Below are positions 32,013 to 41,037 of a stretch of 64,000 bases of DNA, piece by piece. This DNA is from Vibrio sp. 16 (GTDB lineage: Bacteria > Pseudomonadota > Gammaproteobacteria > Enterobacterales > Vibrionaceae). How positions within the stretch are numbered: the stretch's first letter is position 1; each line of letters starts with the position of its first letter. The position numbers and the translations under genes were made by a program. Location: assembly GCF_963681195.1 (NCBI RefSeq), contig NZ_OY808997.1:930001-994000 (forward strand), given 5' to 3'. The notes beneath the pieces were generated by a model. That model made no database searches. It had not been told where the DNA came from and saw only the letters and a list, made by a program, of their open reading frames with translations.

Positions 32013-34385
32013 ATGTGTAAATCCTGTTATCACTGCGGTGAAGAAGTACCAGTCAACACGGATTTTAAAGTAGAAATCCTTGGTGAAATCAGAGAAATGT
32101 GTTGCCCTGGCTGTGAGACGGTCGCGCAGACGATCGTTGATAGCGGCCTGGTTTCCTACTACCAATATCGAACGGCTCCAGCCGAAAAAGCGGAGCTAGT
32201 ACCAGAGCAGTTACAAGCACTTATCCACTACGACAATGAAGATGTCCAATCAGAGTTTGTCCGAAATGCCGATGACAGAGCAGAAGTCACTCTGTCACTC
32301 GATGGCGTTTCTTGTGCTGCTTGTGCGTGGTTAATTGAAAAACAAGTCTCTAACAAATCAGGTGTCCTATCGATTCGCGTTAATACAACGACTAACCGTG
32401 CGATTCTTGCCTGGGATAAAAGCAAGACTCGCCTTAGTGAACTGTTGTCTGCTATTCACCAATTAGGATATAAAGCGGCGCCTTTTGAAGCCGACAAGCA
32501 AGAGGCAGCTTATCATCAGCAAATGAAGCAGTACCTGTATCGTTTAGGTATAGCTGGGCTTGCGACCATGCAAGTCATGATGCTTGCTGTCGCACTTTAC
32601 CTCGAAGTGTTTGGCGATCTTGAACCCGAATTTAAAAACTACTTCCGCTGGGTGAGCTTAATCTTTGCAACTCCGGTGATGCTCTACTCTGCCCTACCTT
32701 TTTATATCAATGCTTGGCGAAGCATTCGAAGCAGAACATTGGGCATGGATGTTCCCGTGTCGATCGCTATGATCTTTGCCTATTTCGCCAGTTTGGTGGC
32801 AACAGTTACAGAGAAAGGCGAAGTCTTCTTTGAATCAATTTCAATGTTTGCGTTTTTCTTGCTGGTTGGACGCTTCCTAGAAATGCGCGCGCGCAGAAAA
32901 GCGGCAGCCGCCAGTGGTAACTTGCTAAAGTTGATTCCTGCAATTGCAACCAAGTTAGATGGCGATCAAGTTCCTGTCAAAACGCTTAAGTTGGGAGACC
33001 GAATTCGAGTTCTACCCGGAGAGCACGTACCTGCAGATGGAAAGATTATTTCCGGACGAGTCCATATCGATGAATCAATGTTGACTGGAGAGTCTGTCCC
33101 CGTTGTAAAAACGATTGATGATCATGTATATGCGGGTACATTGAACGGAGAAGAATCTTTCGAACTGGAAGTCACCTCTTCAAAAGCTGATTCAATGATC
33201 TCTAACATTGTTCGCCTGCAGGATGAGGCGCAACTCTCCAAGCCAAAGATTGCTGAAATTGCCGATATTGTTGCACGTTACTTTGTTGCCATCATTTTGG
33301 TGATTGCTGCAGTAACCTGGTATTACTGGCATCAAGCGAATCCCGATGATGCGTTTTGGATCATGCTCTCTGTGCTTGTCGCAACTTGTCCTTGCGCTCT
33401 ATCTTTAGCGACGCCGACAGCACTTACATGTGCGACCTCGAGAATGGGTAACTACGGTATCTTGCTGCGTAAAAGTCATGTCTTTGAAACACTGTGTAAG
33501 GTGAATCACCTTATTGTAGATAAAACAGGGACGCTGACTCACGGCGATATTGTGATCAGTAAAGTTGACCTCATCGCCGATGTGACTGAATCAAAAGCGC
33601 TCGCGATAGCAGCAGCACTCGAAGCCCATGCAAATCACCCAATTGCTCGAGCGTTCAAGCGCTACGGTGACAAACAAACGGTTGTTGATAATGTCGAGAA
33701 TGTGATTGGTTCGGGTATCGAAGGTACCTATCAAGGCAAGCAAGTAAAAATTGGCAGCGCCAGTTTTATTCTTGGTGAAAGTGCTTTTGCTGAGCCTAAT
33801 TCAGTCTACCTCTCTATTGATGGCGCCCACATCGCCACCTTCCGCTACCAAGACCCGATTCGTAAGGAAGCTCAATCCTTTATTGAACGATTTAAGAAAT
33901 CAGGCATAAAAATCACCTTACTGACAGGAGATTCTCAGGCCAACGCAGATGTCGTCGCTAAAGAAATAGGTATAGAAACAGTGATTGCCGGAGCGAAACC
34001 GCAAGACAAACTGGAGTACCTCAAACAGGTAGATGAGCGAGACATTACCATGATGATTGGTGATGGCATAAACGACGCCCCAACATTAGCAGGAGCTCAT
34101 CTGTCTGTAGCTATGGGTGGCGGTGCAGATGTAGCAAAAGCGTCTGCCGATATGGTGCTCCTTGGCGATCATCTAGAACGTATTCTTGAAGCGCGCCAAC
34201 TTGCCCTGCAAACACGAAAAATCATCCGCGAAAACCTGGCATGGTCTCTAGGGTACAACTTACTGATTCTGCCTTTAGCTGTGGCAGGACTGGTTGCTCC
34301 ATATTTTGCAGTTGTCGGTATGTCTGCGAGCTCAATTATTGTAGTATCGAACTCTCTTCGCTTGCTCAAAGAACAAGGTAAATAG
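32013..34385 (+). CDS. ccoI: Copper-exporting P1B ATPase CcoI/FixI
   Basis: Inner-membrane P-type ATPase (790 aa) that supplies copper for the CuB centre of cbb3 oxidase. An N-terminal Cys-rich segment (CKSCYHC, CCPGCE) is followed by a heavy-metal-associated domain with CAAC. The membrane metal motif is CPC in ATCPCALSLATP. The phosphorylation site is Asp503 in DKTGTLT, with LTGES and the hinge GDGINDAPTLAG also present. The start is the ATG at 32013 (MCKSCYHC); an in-frame GTG two codons upstream is possible. No strong ribosome site is visible, so coupling to ccoH is likely. Its stop is directly followed by the ccoS ATG. Confidence 0.95.
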   Translation: MCKSCYHCGEEVPVNTDFKVEILGEIREMCCPGCETVAQTIVDSGLVSYYQYRTAPAEKAELVPEQLQALIHYDNEDVQSEFVRNADDRAEVTLSLDGVSCAACAWLIEKQVSNKSGVLSIRVNTTTNRAILAWDKSKTRLSELLSAIHQLGYKAAPFEADKQEAAYHQQMKQYLYRLGIAGLATMQVMMLAVALYLEVFGDLEPEFKNYFRWVSLIFATPVMLYSALPFYINAWRSIRSRTLGMDVPVSIAMIFAYFASLVATVTEKGEVFFESISMFAFFLLVGRFLEMRARRKAAAASGNLLKLIPAIATKLDGDQVPVKTLKLGDRIRVLPGEHVPADGKIISGRVHIDESMLTGESVPVVKTIDDHVYAGTLNGEESFELEVTSSKADSMISNIVRLQDEAQLSKPKIAEIADIVARYFVAIILVIAAVTWYYWHQANPDDAFWIMLSVLVATCPCALSLATPTALTCATSRMGNYGILLRKSHVFETLCKVNHLIVDKTGTLTHGDIVISKVDLIADVTESKALAIAAALEAHANHPIARAFKRYGDKQTVVDNVENVIGSGIEGTYQGKQVKIGSASFILGESAFAEPNSVYLSIDGAHIATFRYQDPIRKEAQSFIERFKKSGIKITLLTGDSQANADVVAKEIGIETVIAGAKPQDKLEYLKQVDERDITMMIGDGINDAPTLAGAHLSVAMGGGADVAKASADMVLLGDHLERILEARQLALQTRKIIRENLAWSLGYNLLILPLAVAGLVAPYFAVVGMSASSIIVVSNSLRLLKEQGK

Positions 34386-34556
34386 ATGGAAAGCATATAT
34401 ATCCTCATTCCGATCGCCATTGTACTGGTCTGCGTCGCTGTCGCGGTATTCTTGTGGGCAGTGCGAAGTGAACAGTTTGAAGACCTTGAAAGACAAGGCC
34501 ACAACATACTGTTCGATGAAGACGAGAAGCAGAGTAACGAGAAGAAGCCTCGATGA
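34386..34556 (+). CDS. ccoS: cbb3 oxidase maturation protein CcoS
   Basis: A 56-residue protein (MESIYILIPIAIVLVCVAVA...) with one transmembrane helix followed by the conserved FLWAVRSEQFEDLE motif of CcoS/FixS and a charged tail. CcoS is required for cofactor insertion into CcoN. The start directly follows the ccoI stop, and the stop overlaps the next start (ATGA at 34553-34556). I read this gene directly from the sequence. Confidence 0.93.
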   Translation: MESIYILIPIAIVLVCVAVAVFLWAVRSEQFEDLERQGHNILFDEDEKQSNEKKPR

Positions 34557-35227
34557 CCCCTGATTGGATTGGCGCTTTTGTTATTGGTTTAGTTGGTGCC
34601 GGCCACTGCATGGGGATGTGTGGGGGCATAGCCTCCATGTTATCTATTGGCCAAAATGCGCCTTCCAAGCTCACCCCTCTGTTCTACAATCTTGGCCGTA
34701 TAACTAGTTACGCTGTGATTGGTGCGCTGGTTGGAGGTGCTGTTTCGTCCATCTCCCAAGTCAGCCAACTCAATGACGCACTAGCTTGGTTAAGATTGTT
34801 TGCGGCACTCTTTATGGTACTGCTTGCCTGCTACATAGGGCGTTGGTGGCATGGCCTTTTGTATATTGAAAAACTTGGCCAATTACTGTGGAAGCGTATT
34901 TCTCCCGCAGGAAAATCTTTGTTGCCGCTCAAAAGTCCAATACATGCACTCCCTTTCGGCTTCATCTGGGGTTGGTTGCCATGTGGGCTTGTCTACTCCA
35001 CTCTCACATGGTCTGCCGTCTCCGGTAGCGCTGCAAGCGGTGCACTTGTGATGCTCATGTTTGGACTGGGCACTCTCCCCGCTATGCTTGCTGTTGGGCA
35101 CAGTGCAAGTGTGTTACATAGGCTGCAAAATTCCGTCATATTCCGTCACATAGTCGCAGTTATGCTGTTAATTTATGGTTTATATACCGGCTATGGTGCA
35201 CTAAGTCTCTTATCAATTACTTTTTAG
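34553..35227 (+). CDS. DsbD/SafE-like membrane protein linked to cbb3 assembly
   Basis: A 224-residue protein with about six transmembrane helices. It belongs to the group often named sulfite exporter TauE/SafE or UreH-like (DsbD_2 domain). The first helix carries GHCMGMCGG, and a symmetric helix carries GFIWGWLPCGLVYS; these paired Cys/Pro motifs resemble the membrane core of DsbD. Its fixed place as last gene after ccoS suggests transport of copper or of reducing power for cbb3 maturation. The name 'sulfite exporter' is probably wrong for this gene. Overlaps ccoS by 4 bp. Confidence 0.82.
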   Translation: MTPDWIGAFVIGLVGAGHCMGMCGGIASMLSIGQNAPSKLTPLFYNLGRITSYAVIGALVGGAVSSISQVSQLNDALAWLRLFAALFMVLLACYIGRWWHGLLYIEKLGQLLWKRISPAGKSLLPLKSPIHALPFGFIWGWLPCGLVYSTLTWSAVSGSAASGALVMLMFGLGTLPAMLAVGHSASVLHRLQNSVIFRHIVAVMLLIYGLYTGYGALSLLSITF

Positions 35228-35285
35228 ATCACTGTTTTTATGCGTCTTTTTCCACTACCCATTAGTGTTAAGGAATGCTAAAATA

Positions 35286-35299
35286 TTGATGTATATCAA
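35286..35299 (+). promoter_or_regulatory. FNR box upstream of fnr, perfect match
   Basis: TTGATGTATATCAA equals the consensus TTGAT-N4-ATCAA. It ends 16 bp before the fnr ATG, so it must overlap or follow the transcription start. This position suggests repression of fnr by its own product under anoxia. Confidence 0.88.
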
Positions 35300-35315
35300 A
35301 TAGTGAAAGGTTGTT

Positions 35316-36065
35316 ATGATTTCTGAAAAACCTGCAACAAAGCGAATCCAGTCGGGTGGTTGTGCCATCCATTGCCAAGACTGCAGTATCAGCCAGCTTT
35401 GTATCCCCTTTACTCTGAATGAATCTGAGCTTGATCAGCTTGATCAAATTATCGAGCGTAAAAAGCCAATCCAGAAAGGACAAGAACTGTTCAAAGCGGG
35501 TGATGAGCTGAAATCGCTTTACGCTATTCGTTCAGGCACTATCAAAAGCTACACGATCACAGAACAAGGTGACGAGCAGATAACCGCCTTTCACCTAGCA
35601 GGTGACTTGGTTGGTTTTGATGCAATCACTGATGACGCGCATCCTAGTTTTGCTCAAGCGCTAGAGACTTCTATGGTGTGTGAGATTCCCTATGAGATCT
35701 TGGATGACCTATCAGGGAAAATGCCGAAGCTTCGTCAGCAAATTATGCGTTTGATGAGTAACGAGATTAAAGGCGATCAAGAGATGATCCTTTTGCTCTC
35801 GAAAAAGAATGCTGAAGAACGTCTAGCGGCATTCCTATACAACCTTTCTACTCGCTTTTCTCAACGTGGATTCAGCCCACGTGAGTTCCGCTTAACCATG
35901 ACTCGTGGCGATATTGGTAACTACCTTGGATTAACCGTTGAGACGATTTCTCGCCTCCTTGGACGCTTTCAAAAGTCAGAAATTCTGAGCGTGAAAGGCA
36001 AATATATCACCATTCTCGATCACGACGCGTTGATGGAATTGGCTGGCGTTTCTACAGAATCTTAA
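35316..36065 (+). CDS. fnr: Oxygen-sensing transcription factor FNR
   Basis: Cytoplasmic CRP-family regulator (249 aa) that binds a [4Fe-4S] cluster and dimerises under anoxia. The cluster ligands match E. coli FNR: Cys20, Cys23, Cys29 and Cys122, with an extra Cys16 as in E. coli. The effector domain is followed by the helix-turn-helix [25 protein letters not shown]209/S212/R213-type residues (ETISR) read TTGAT. A perfect FNR box precedes the gene. It follows the cco cluster, which it probably helps to regulate, and precedes uspE as in E. coli. Confidence 0.97.
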   Translation: MISEKPATKRIQSGGCAIHCQDCSISQLCIPFTLNESELDQLDQIIERKKPIQKGQELFKAGDELKSLYAIRSGTIKSYTITEQGDEQITAFHLAGDLVGFDAITDDAHPSFAQALETSMVCEIPYEILDDLSGKMPKLRQQIMRLMSNEIKGDQEMILLLSKKNAEERLAAFLYNLSTRFSQRGFSPREFRLTMTRGDIGNYLGLTVETISRLLGRFQKSEILSVKGKYITILDHDALMELAGVSTES

Positions 36066-36205
36066 TAACTTCAATGATGTAGCTCTACTCCTCTCGATGT
36101 AGAGCTACATCATACTTCTCTCATATTCCTGCATTTTTTCCTAAAACTCTTTCGCTAACTAAGCTACATTAATCATATGTTCCTCCTCTTTCTAAAGGAG
36201 TTTGT

Positions 36206-37153
36206 ATGAGCATCTACAATAAAATATTAGTTGTTGCTGACATCAATAAAGATGAACAACCCGCATTAGCCCGCGCTATGCAGCTTGCTGCGAAAAGTCG
36301 CTCACCAAGTCAGGTGACTTTTTTCCTATCCATTTATGATTTTTCCTATGACATGACATCCATGCTGTCCATTGATGAGCGTGACGCAATGCGTCGAGGC
36401 GTTATCGGGCAACGAGAGCAATGGATGCGTAAGATTGCTCAAGATTATCTCCTCGACGGTGTTGAGTTCGATGTAAGAGTTGTCTGGCACAATCGTCCAT
36501 ATGAAGCGATCATCGCCGAGGTGTTTGGTGGTGAACACGACATCGTGATCAAAGGAACTCGCAAACACGATGTTCTTGAGTCGGTAATCTTCACTCCGAC
36601 GGATTGGCATTTACTTCGTAAGTGTCCATGCCCTGTTCTATTAGTTAAAAACCAAGATTGGCCTGAGGATGCAAGCATCATTGCTTCGGTTCACGTTGGT
36701 TCGGAAAACGAAACGCACCTTAACCTCAACGATAGTATGGTTGAACAACTCAATAGCCTAACCGAACGTTTGGGCGCTAAACCTTATTTGGTTAACGCCT
36801 ACCCTGTCACACCGGCTAACATCACGATTGAATTACCCGAATTCGATCCCGCAACATATACAGATGCTGTGCGTGGGCATCACCTAACCGCCATGAAAGC
36901 GCTACGCCAAAAACACGGTTATGATGATGAACAGACTGTGGTTGAACAAGGGCTGCCAGAAGATATCATTCCTGAAGTCGCCCAGCGCTTAAATGCCGCG
37001 ATGGTAATCATTGGAACAACGGGACGCACTGGGTTGTCTGCGGTGTTTATCGGTAATACCGCTGAGCACGTCATCGATAAAATTAACTGTGATGTATTGG
37101 CATTGAAGCCTCTGGGTTACATTAGCCCACTTGATCCAAGAACCGCAATTTAA
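36206..37153 (+). CDS. uspE: Universal stress protein E
   Basis: A tandem universal stress protein (315 aa) with two UspA-type domains (about 1-150 and 160-305). The second ends in VIIGTTGRTGLSAVFIGNTAEHVI, an ATP-binding G-2x-G-9x-G(S/T)-like motif; the first has a more divergent VIKGTRKHDVLESVIFTPTDWHLL. UspE supports motility, adhesion and oxidative stress survival in E. coli. Good ribosome site AAAGGAG. The fnr-uspE-ttcA neighbourhood is conserved in enterobacteria and vibrios. Confidence 0.94.
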   Translation: MSIYNKILVVADINKDEQPALARAMQLAAKSRSPSQVTFFLSIYDFSYDMTSMLSIDERDAMRRGVIGQREQWMRKIAQDYLLDGVEFDVRVVWHNRPYEAIIAEVFGGEHDIVIKGTRKHDVLESVIFTPTDWHLLRKCPCPVLLVKNQDWPEDASIIASVHVGSENETHLNLNDSMVEQLNSLTERLGAKPYLVNAYPVTPANITIELPEFDPATYTDAVRGHHLTAMKALRQKHGYDDEQTVVEQGLPEDIIPEVAQRLNAAMVIIGTTGRTGLSAVFIGNTAEHVIDKINCDVLALKPLGYISPLDPRTAI

Positions 37154-37164
37154 TCATCAGAAAC

Positions 37165-37202
37165 AAAAAAGGAAGATAATCATTATCTTCCTTTTCTTTT
37201 CT
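37165..37202. terminator. Bidirectional terminator between uspE and ttcA
   Basis: GGAAGATAAT and ATTATCTTCC form a long stem flanked by A-run and T-run. It separates two convergent genes. Confidence 0.88.
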
Positions 37203-37211
37203 TATCTGTAA

Positions 37212-38105
37212 TTAGATGTTTGTCACATCGATAAACATGGACTCGTCAATGTTGGTTGACGAAACGATGGCTTCACTAAACTCATACTCTTCTCGATCTC
37301 CATCACGATCAAGCGGCAAGTTTTCAAAGTCAAACAGGTTTTTATCTGCCAGTTGGCTAGGGCTGACGTTTTGAATGGACTTAAAGATCGCTTCAACGCG
37401 GCCAGGTGTTTTTTTATCCCAATCAATCAACATCGCTTTGATTGATTGTCGTTGCAGGTTTTCTTGTGAACCACAAAGGTTACAAGGGATGATCGGGAAC
37501 GCTTTATGTTCTGCGTACTTGATGAGATCTTTCTCACGACAGTAAGTCAGGGGGCGAATTACCACATTGCGGCCATCATCTGAACGCAGTTTTGGCGGCA
37601 TTGCTTTAAGACGAGAGCCATGGAACATATTCAAGAACATGGTTTCAACAATGTCATCCATGTGGTGACCAAGAGCAAGCTTCGTTGCACCGATCTTCTC
37701 GGCAAACGAGTAAAGCGTACCACGGCGTAAACGTGAACAAAGACCACACGTCGTTTTTCCTTCTGGCACCTTCTCTTTTACAACCGAGTACGTATCTTTA
37801 TCCACGATATAATATGGGATGTTTAACGTTTCAAAGTAGTCTGGAAGAATGTGTTCAGGGAATCCTGGCTGCTTTTGATCTAGGTTAACCGCAACAACGT
37901 CAAACTTAATTGGCGCCGCTTTTTGTAGATTCAGTAGGATATCCAGCATCGCAAATGAATCTTTACCACCACTGATACATGCCATCACAACATCGCCTTC
38001 TTCGATCATGTTGTAATCGGTAATAGCATTTCCAACGTTTCTTCTTAGGCGCTTTTGAAGTTTGTTGAATTCTAGGGTTTCTTTTCTTGTATCTAATTGT
38101 GTCAT
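37212..38105 (-). CDS. ttcA: tRNA 2-thiocytidine(32) synthetase TtcA
   Basis: An iron-sulfur enzyme (297 aa) that thiolates C32 in several tRNAs. It has the PP-loop SGGKDS (residues 45-50) that activates the base with ATP. Its two CxxC pairs are C120/C123 ([12 protein letters not shown]) and C208/C211 (IPCNLCGSQ); in TtcA three of these Cys hold a [4Fe-4S] cluster. [21 protein letters not shown] is the family signature. A possible FNR box (TTGAT-GGGA-AACAA) lies about 135 bp before the start. Confidence 0.96.
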   Translation of the reverse strand: MTQLDTRKETLEFNKLQKRLRRNVGNAITDYNMIEEGDVVMACISGGKDSFAMLDILLNLQKAAPIKFDVVAVNLDQKQPGFPEHILPDYFETLNIPYYIVDKDTYSVVKEKVPEGKTTCGLCSRLRRGTLYSFAEKIGATKLALGHHMDDIVETMFLNMFHGSRLKAMPPKLRSDDGRNVVIRPLTYCREKDLIKYAEHKAFPIIPCNLCGSQENLQRQSIKAMLIDWDKKTPGRVEAIFKSIQNVSPSQLADKNLFDFENLPLDRDGDREEYEFSEAIVSSTNIDESMFIDVTNI

Positions 38106-38239
38106 TGCGAGCTCTCACATCGTCGGCTAGGCCAACAGTAGGACTTCCTAACGTGTCATATTCGGGGCGTGGATTATACGAGCTTTTTGGTGAGGATTAA
38201 ACGTCTGCAGTTAAATAGGTAAGCAAAATTCGATTCAAT

Positions 38240-38253
38240 TTGATGGGAAACAA
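38240..38253. promoter_or_regulatory. FNR-box-like sequence upstream of ttcA
   Basis: TTGATGGGAAACAA matches TTGAT-N4-ATCAA at 9 of 10 defined bases. It lies 135 bp upstream of the ttcA start and 15 kb from any other relevant site. It is plausible but unproven. Confidence 0.35.
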
Positions 38254-38286
38254 ATGAAGAACGAGGAAACTGATTGGAATAGAGTC

Positions 38287-38312
38287 AAAAAAGGCCGCGT
38301 GGGCGGCCTTTT
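38287..38312 (-). terminator. Terminator of the DUF2987 gene
   Basis: AAAAGGCCGC / GCGGCCTTTT stem with a 4-nt loop; on the - strand it is followed by T residues. Confidence 0.9.
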
Positions 38313-38314
38313 AG

Positions 38315-38974
38315 TTAGTTTGCTTTGGGTAGATAAGGAAGAACTCTCGCCGTTTCAGCCGGAAGTGTCATCGTGCCACCTTCACCAATCTCTGCTAACG
38401 ACACTTGAGTCTTACCATCTACGATAGGTTTCGTGGTCCCATTAGAAAACTGGATGGTTGAATTTAGCTTATTTGGAAACTCTAACGTTAGCCCTTCTAC
38501 ATCAGGCGTAAACCAGCTCGCGAACATGCCACCTAATTGCTCTAGAATAACCTGCATTTGCGGTAACAGTACTTTAACGTCATCGTAGCTGACCTCTCCG
38601 TTCATTGGCTCTTTTGTCATAACCACCATAGAGAAATCACAACGCATATCCATCGGCGTGTGGACAAACACCAATGGATTGGCTGAGCGTAGATTGTTGT
38701 CTAACGGGACAATCACTTCGTTATAAGGAGAAATCGTCAGCTCCTCATAATGCTCTTCTTTTTCCATCCAAGCTTTTTCAATATTGCACAACTGCTTGGT
38801 ATTCGCATTTAAGAAAAAGAAGCCCACTTTTACATCATCATGCCCTTCTTTCGCATTCTGCTTCATGTGAGAAAACAGTTTTGAATAGGTGAACATATAT
38901 TCTTGAGCGTAACTTGGCATCGCTGCGGTAATACCTACTGCAGCGGTCAAAAGGGCTAACGATAGTTTCTTCAT
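38315..38974 (-). CDS. DUF2987 family periplasmic protein
   Basis: A 219-residue exported protein with a signal peptide (MKKLSLALLTAAVGITAAMPSYA) and a mature part opening QEYMFTYSKLFSHMKQNAKEG. It resembles the DUF2987 family, found in Vibrio and relatives. It has two Cys (CNIEKAW and MRCDFSM) that may pair in the periplasm, and a C-terminal half predicted beta-rich (LEFPNKLNSTIQFSNGTTKPI). Function unknown. A single gene with its own terminator. Confidence 0.8.
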   Translation of the reverse strand: MKKLSLALLTAAVGITAAMPSYAQEYMFTYSKLFSHMKQNAKEGHDDVKVGFFFLNANTKQLCNIEKAWMEKEEHYEELTISPYNEVIVPLDNNLRSANPLVFVHTPMDMRCDFSMVVMTKEPMNGEVSYDDVKVLLPQMQVILEQLGGMFASWFTPDVEGLTLEFPNKLNSTIQFSNGTTKPIVDGKTQVSLAEIGEGGTMTLPAETARVLPYLPKAN

Positions 38975-39026
38975 TGAATTTATAGTCTTGTTGTTTTAGT
39001 TGGATAACGGGCAGTGCTTATAATGT

Positions 39027-39866
39027 CTACCGACTCGCACTGGATTGAGAATTGCCTTCCCAGAACTGCTTATTATGACGAATCATGCTTTGCAAGTCGT
39101 TGACGTATGCCTCACCGCGCTCAGAGTATTTCAATAGTCCATTCGCAAGTGCCATCGCCGCCTCTGTGTCTATGAGACTTTCCCCTTGTGTATGGCGCTG
39201 GTATCGAATTTCTCTTAGCTCATGATAGGCTTTGTTTCGGTTTACATTCATGAAATACCCATGAATAGATTGCTGGGCTGAGGCGAACTTAGCCACTTCA
39301 TGAGTCATTCCCTCTGAACGTTTCAGAGGAACAAGCCCACATCCTTTGCTATAACACCACTGACCAAAATAGTTATTTGCCTTAGTTGCAAAGCGAGATG
39401 TCCCCCACGCTGACTCATTAGCAGCTTGGACCAACACGAGCGCTTCGGGTATGACATCAACGCGGTGGCGCATATTATCAAGCCAACTCTGAGTAATCCC
39501 TTCTTCGGCCAAATTGAGGTTGTAAAGGCGCCCTAAGCGTTTCGCATCGCTGAGTTCAGACGAGGTCAAATTACCGACATCAAACGACGTTTGGATAGCT
39601 TCAAGTCGTTTGCGTTCCTTTTTAACGCGTTCATTCTCTAGCGCGATACCCGGCCTTAAATAATCGAAAAACGCCTGTTTCTTTGAGCGCGTTTCAGCAA
39701 TTGCAGAGAAGTCAGGCGCAGCTCCCAAAGCCTTTGCTTTACTGTTGGTCTCGGTTTGATAGGCAGTTTGGCGCTCTTCTTCTATTCGGTTTTTCTCGTA
39801 GCCATAAAAACTACAGCTGGCTAATAGGCCAGCTGCAGCAATAGCAATAAATTCACTTTTACGCAT
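39027..39866 (-). CDS. Bax-like glucosaminidase lipoprotein
   Basis: A 279-residue lipoprotein: the signal MRKSEFIAIAAAGLLASC has a lipobox ending at Cys18. The C-terminal half is a glucosaminidase (GH73-like) domain of the Bax type. The catalytic Glu is probably in VQAANESAWGTSRFA, followed by NNYFGQWCYSKGCG and RSEGMTHEVAKF. It would cut peptidoglycan glycan strands from the periplasm. I take the ATG at 39866, since a start further upstream would destroy the lipobox position. It overlaps the end of the upstream membrane gene by 8 bp, so the two are coupled. Confidence 0.88.
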   Translation of the reverse strand: MRKSEFIAIAAAGLLASCSFYGYEKNRIEEERQTAYQTETNSKAKALGAAPDFSAIAETRSKKQAFFDYLRPGIALENERVKKERKRLEAIQTSFDVGNLTSSELSDAKRLGRLYNLNLAEEGITQSWLDNMRHRVDVIPEALVLVQAANESAWGTSRFATKANNYFGQWCYSKGCGLVPLKRSEGMTHEVAKFASAQQSIHGYFMNVNRNKAYHELREIRYQRHTQGESLIDTEAAMALANGLLKYSERGEAYVNDLQSMIRHNKQFWEGNSQSSASR

Positions 39867-40662
39867 TGAACACTTGTGAATCATTGTCGTTGTCATCCCC
39901 ATTTTTCGGACGGTCTGAAGCGATGATCTTCAGTTTAATACCAAACATGTTGCGATAAATGATGCCTTTTACGTGGAAGAAGAAAGGCAAAACAAAAATC
40001 AAACCAATGCCGTAAAGCATTACGCCAACCATGAACATAATCACGATGAAGAAATAAATGCCCAGCAGCGGGAATAATTTCTTGTTCACTGCACGAAGCG
40101 ATAGCAGTAAAGACTGCATTGGTGGCACTTTCTTTTCGCAAATGAGTAACATCGAATTACTAAACGCGAGAGAAAAATACAAAGATAGAAACGGCAGCAA
40201 TGTTCCCGCAATTCCTTGTAAAACAAGACTGGCTAGCGTCGCAATGATCACGGGAATGGTGAACTGCAAACCTTTACCAATATGTCGAGGTTTGGTTGAT
40301 AACCCAGCCGCGTGACTCATTGCCATAAGGCTGATTCCCGCATAGATTGGGGCGCTGATGACCTCAAAGCTGAAATTAGCAATCATGATCGCGCTGAAGA
40401 TGCTCGGGTCAAATGACTCAGGATCTAAAACCGCATCAAAAATCACCGATGGGTCACCAAGTTGTAGCTTTAACGCGATGACGAATATGGCGACTTGAAT
40501 CGCGATGAGCAACACGATGGCAGGTGAAAAGGACAAGAAGTTCTTTATCGTGTGATTCCATGCCTCTTTAAGAACATCGCCAGCGTTGAGCTCATAGTTA
40601 CCTTCAAGCGCACGCTCAATACTCCCACCTAAATTAAAATCTTTCTCTATGTCGTTATTCAT
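39859..40662 (-). CDS. Multi-pass inner-membrane protein, YciC-like
   Basis: A 267-residue protein with about five to six transmembrane helices (for example PAIVLLIAIQVAIFVIALKL, TIPVIIATLASLVLQGIAG, LLGIYFFIVIMFMVGVMLYG). An acidic C-terminal tail (NGDDNDNDSQ) follows. It resembles uncharacterised YciC/DUF membrane proteins; function unknown. I start it at 40662 (MNNDIEKDFNLGG) because GGA lies upstream. A promoter (TTTGGA, 16 bp, TATAAT) sits at 40733-40760, inside the longer frame that begins at 40752. Coupled to the glucosaminidase gene, so it may serve the same wall-related process. Confidence 0.75.
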   Translation of the reverse strand: MNNDIEKDFNLGGSIERALEGNYELNAGDVLKEAWNHTIKNFLSFSPAIVLLIAIQVAIFVIALKLQLGDPSVIFDAVLDPESFDPSIFSAIMIANFSFEVISAPIYAGISLMAMSHAAGLSTKPRHIGKGLQFTIPVIIATLASLVLQGIAGTLLPFLSLYFSLAFSNSMLLICEKKVPPMQSLLLSLRAVNKKLFPLLGIYFFIVIMFMVGVMLYGIGLIFVLPFFFHVKGIIYRNMFGIKLKIIASDRPKNGDDNDNDSQVFNA

Positions 40663-40732
40663 TACTAAGTCCGATGCCTCATCAACTGACAAGGCAAACT
40701 GGTTGATTAATGCTTTGTTGCAAGTGAGAGAC

Positions 40733-40760
40733 ATTATACTGAAACCCCTCAAACTCCAAA
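40733..40760 (-). promoter_or_regulatory. Sigma-70 promoter of the membrane protein-glucosaminidase pair
   Basis: On the - strand TTTGGA (40755-40760), a 16-bp spacer and a perfect TATAAT (40733-40738). Transcription would start near 40727, which supports the start codon at 40662. Confidence 0.6.
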
Positions 40761-40958
40761 ATCAGATCCATGCCAATTACTTGCTTTCTTGACTTTATGG
40801 TTGATAATTGACCACTAAACGCATTTACAAAGCCTAGATTCCTGATTCAGAGAGAAAAATACCCTACTCCAAAGCGTGTAAAAGGTATAGAGAGAGTATG
40901 GTAAGAAAAGTTTACTTTTACCTGCAAAAATATTTCGGTTTCAGGATAAGAAAATGCT

Positions 40959-40986
40959 TTGATTTCACAATTTTGGTGATTATGAT
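40959..40986 (+). promoter_or_regulatory. Candidate promoter of the pot operon
   Basis: TTGATT, 16-bp spacer, TATGAT; it would start transcription near 40993, about 45 bp before potA. The 375-bp gap 40663-41037 otherwise holds only the opposing promoter and a dyad AAAAGT-TT-ACTTTT at 40906-40919, a possible operator. Confidence 0.5.
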
Positions 40987-41037
40987 GCGCGCCTCTATTT
41001 TGTGTAACTACGGGTCTTCGCTAAAACTCGCGACATA

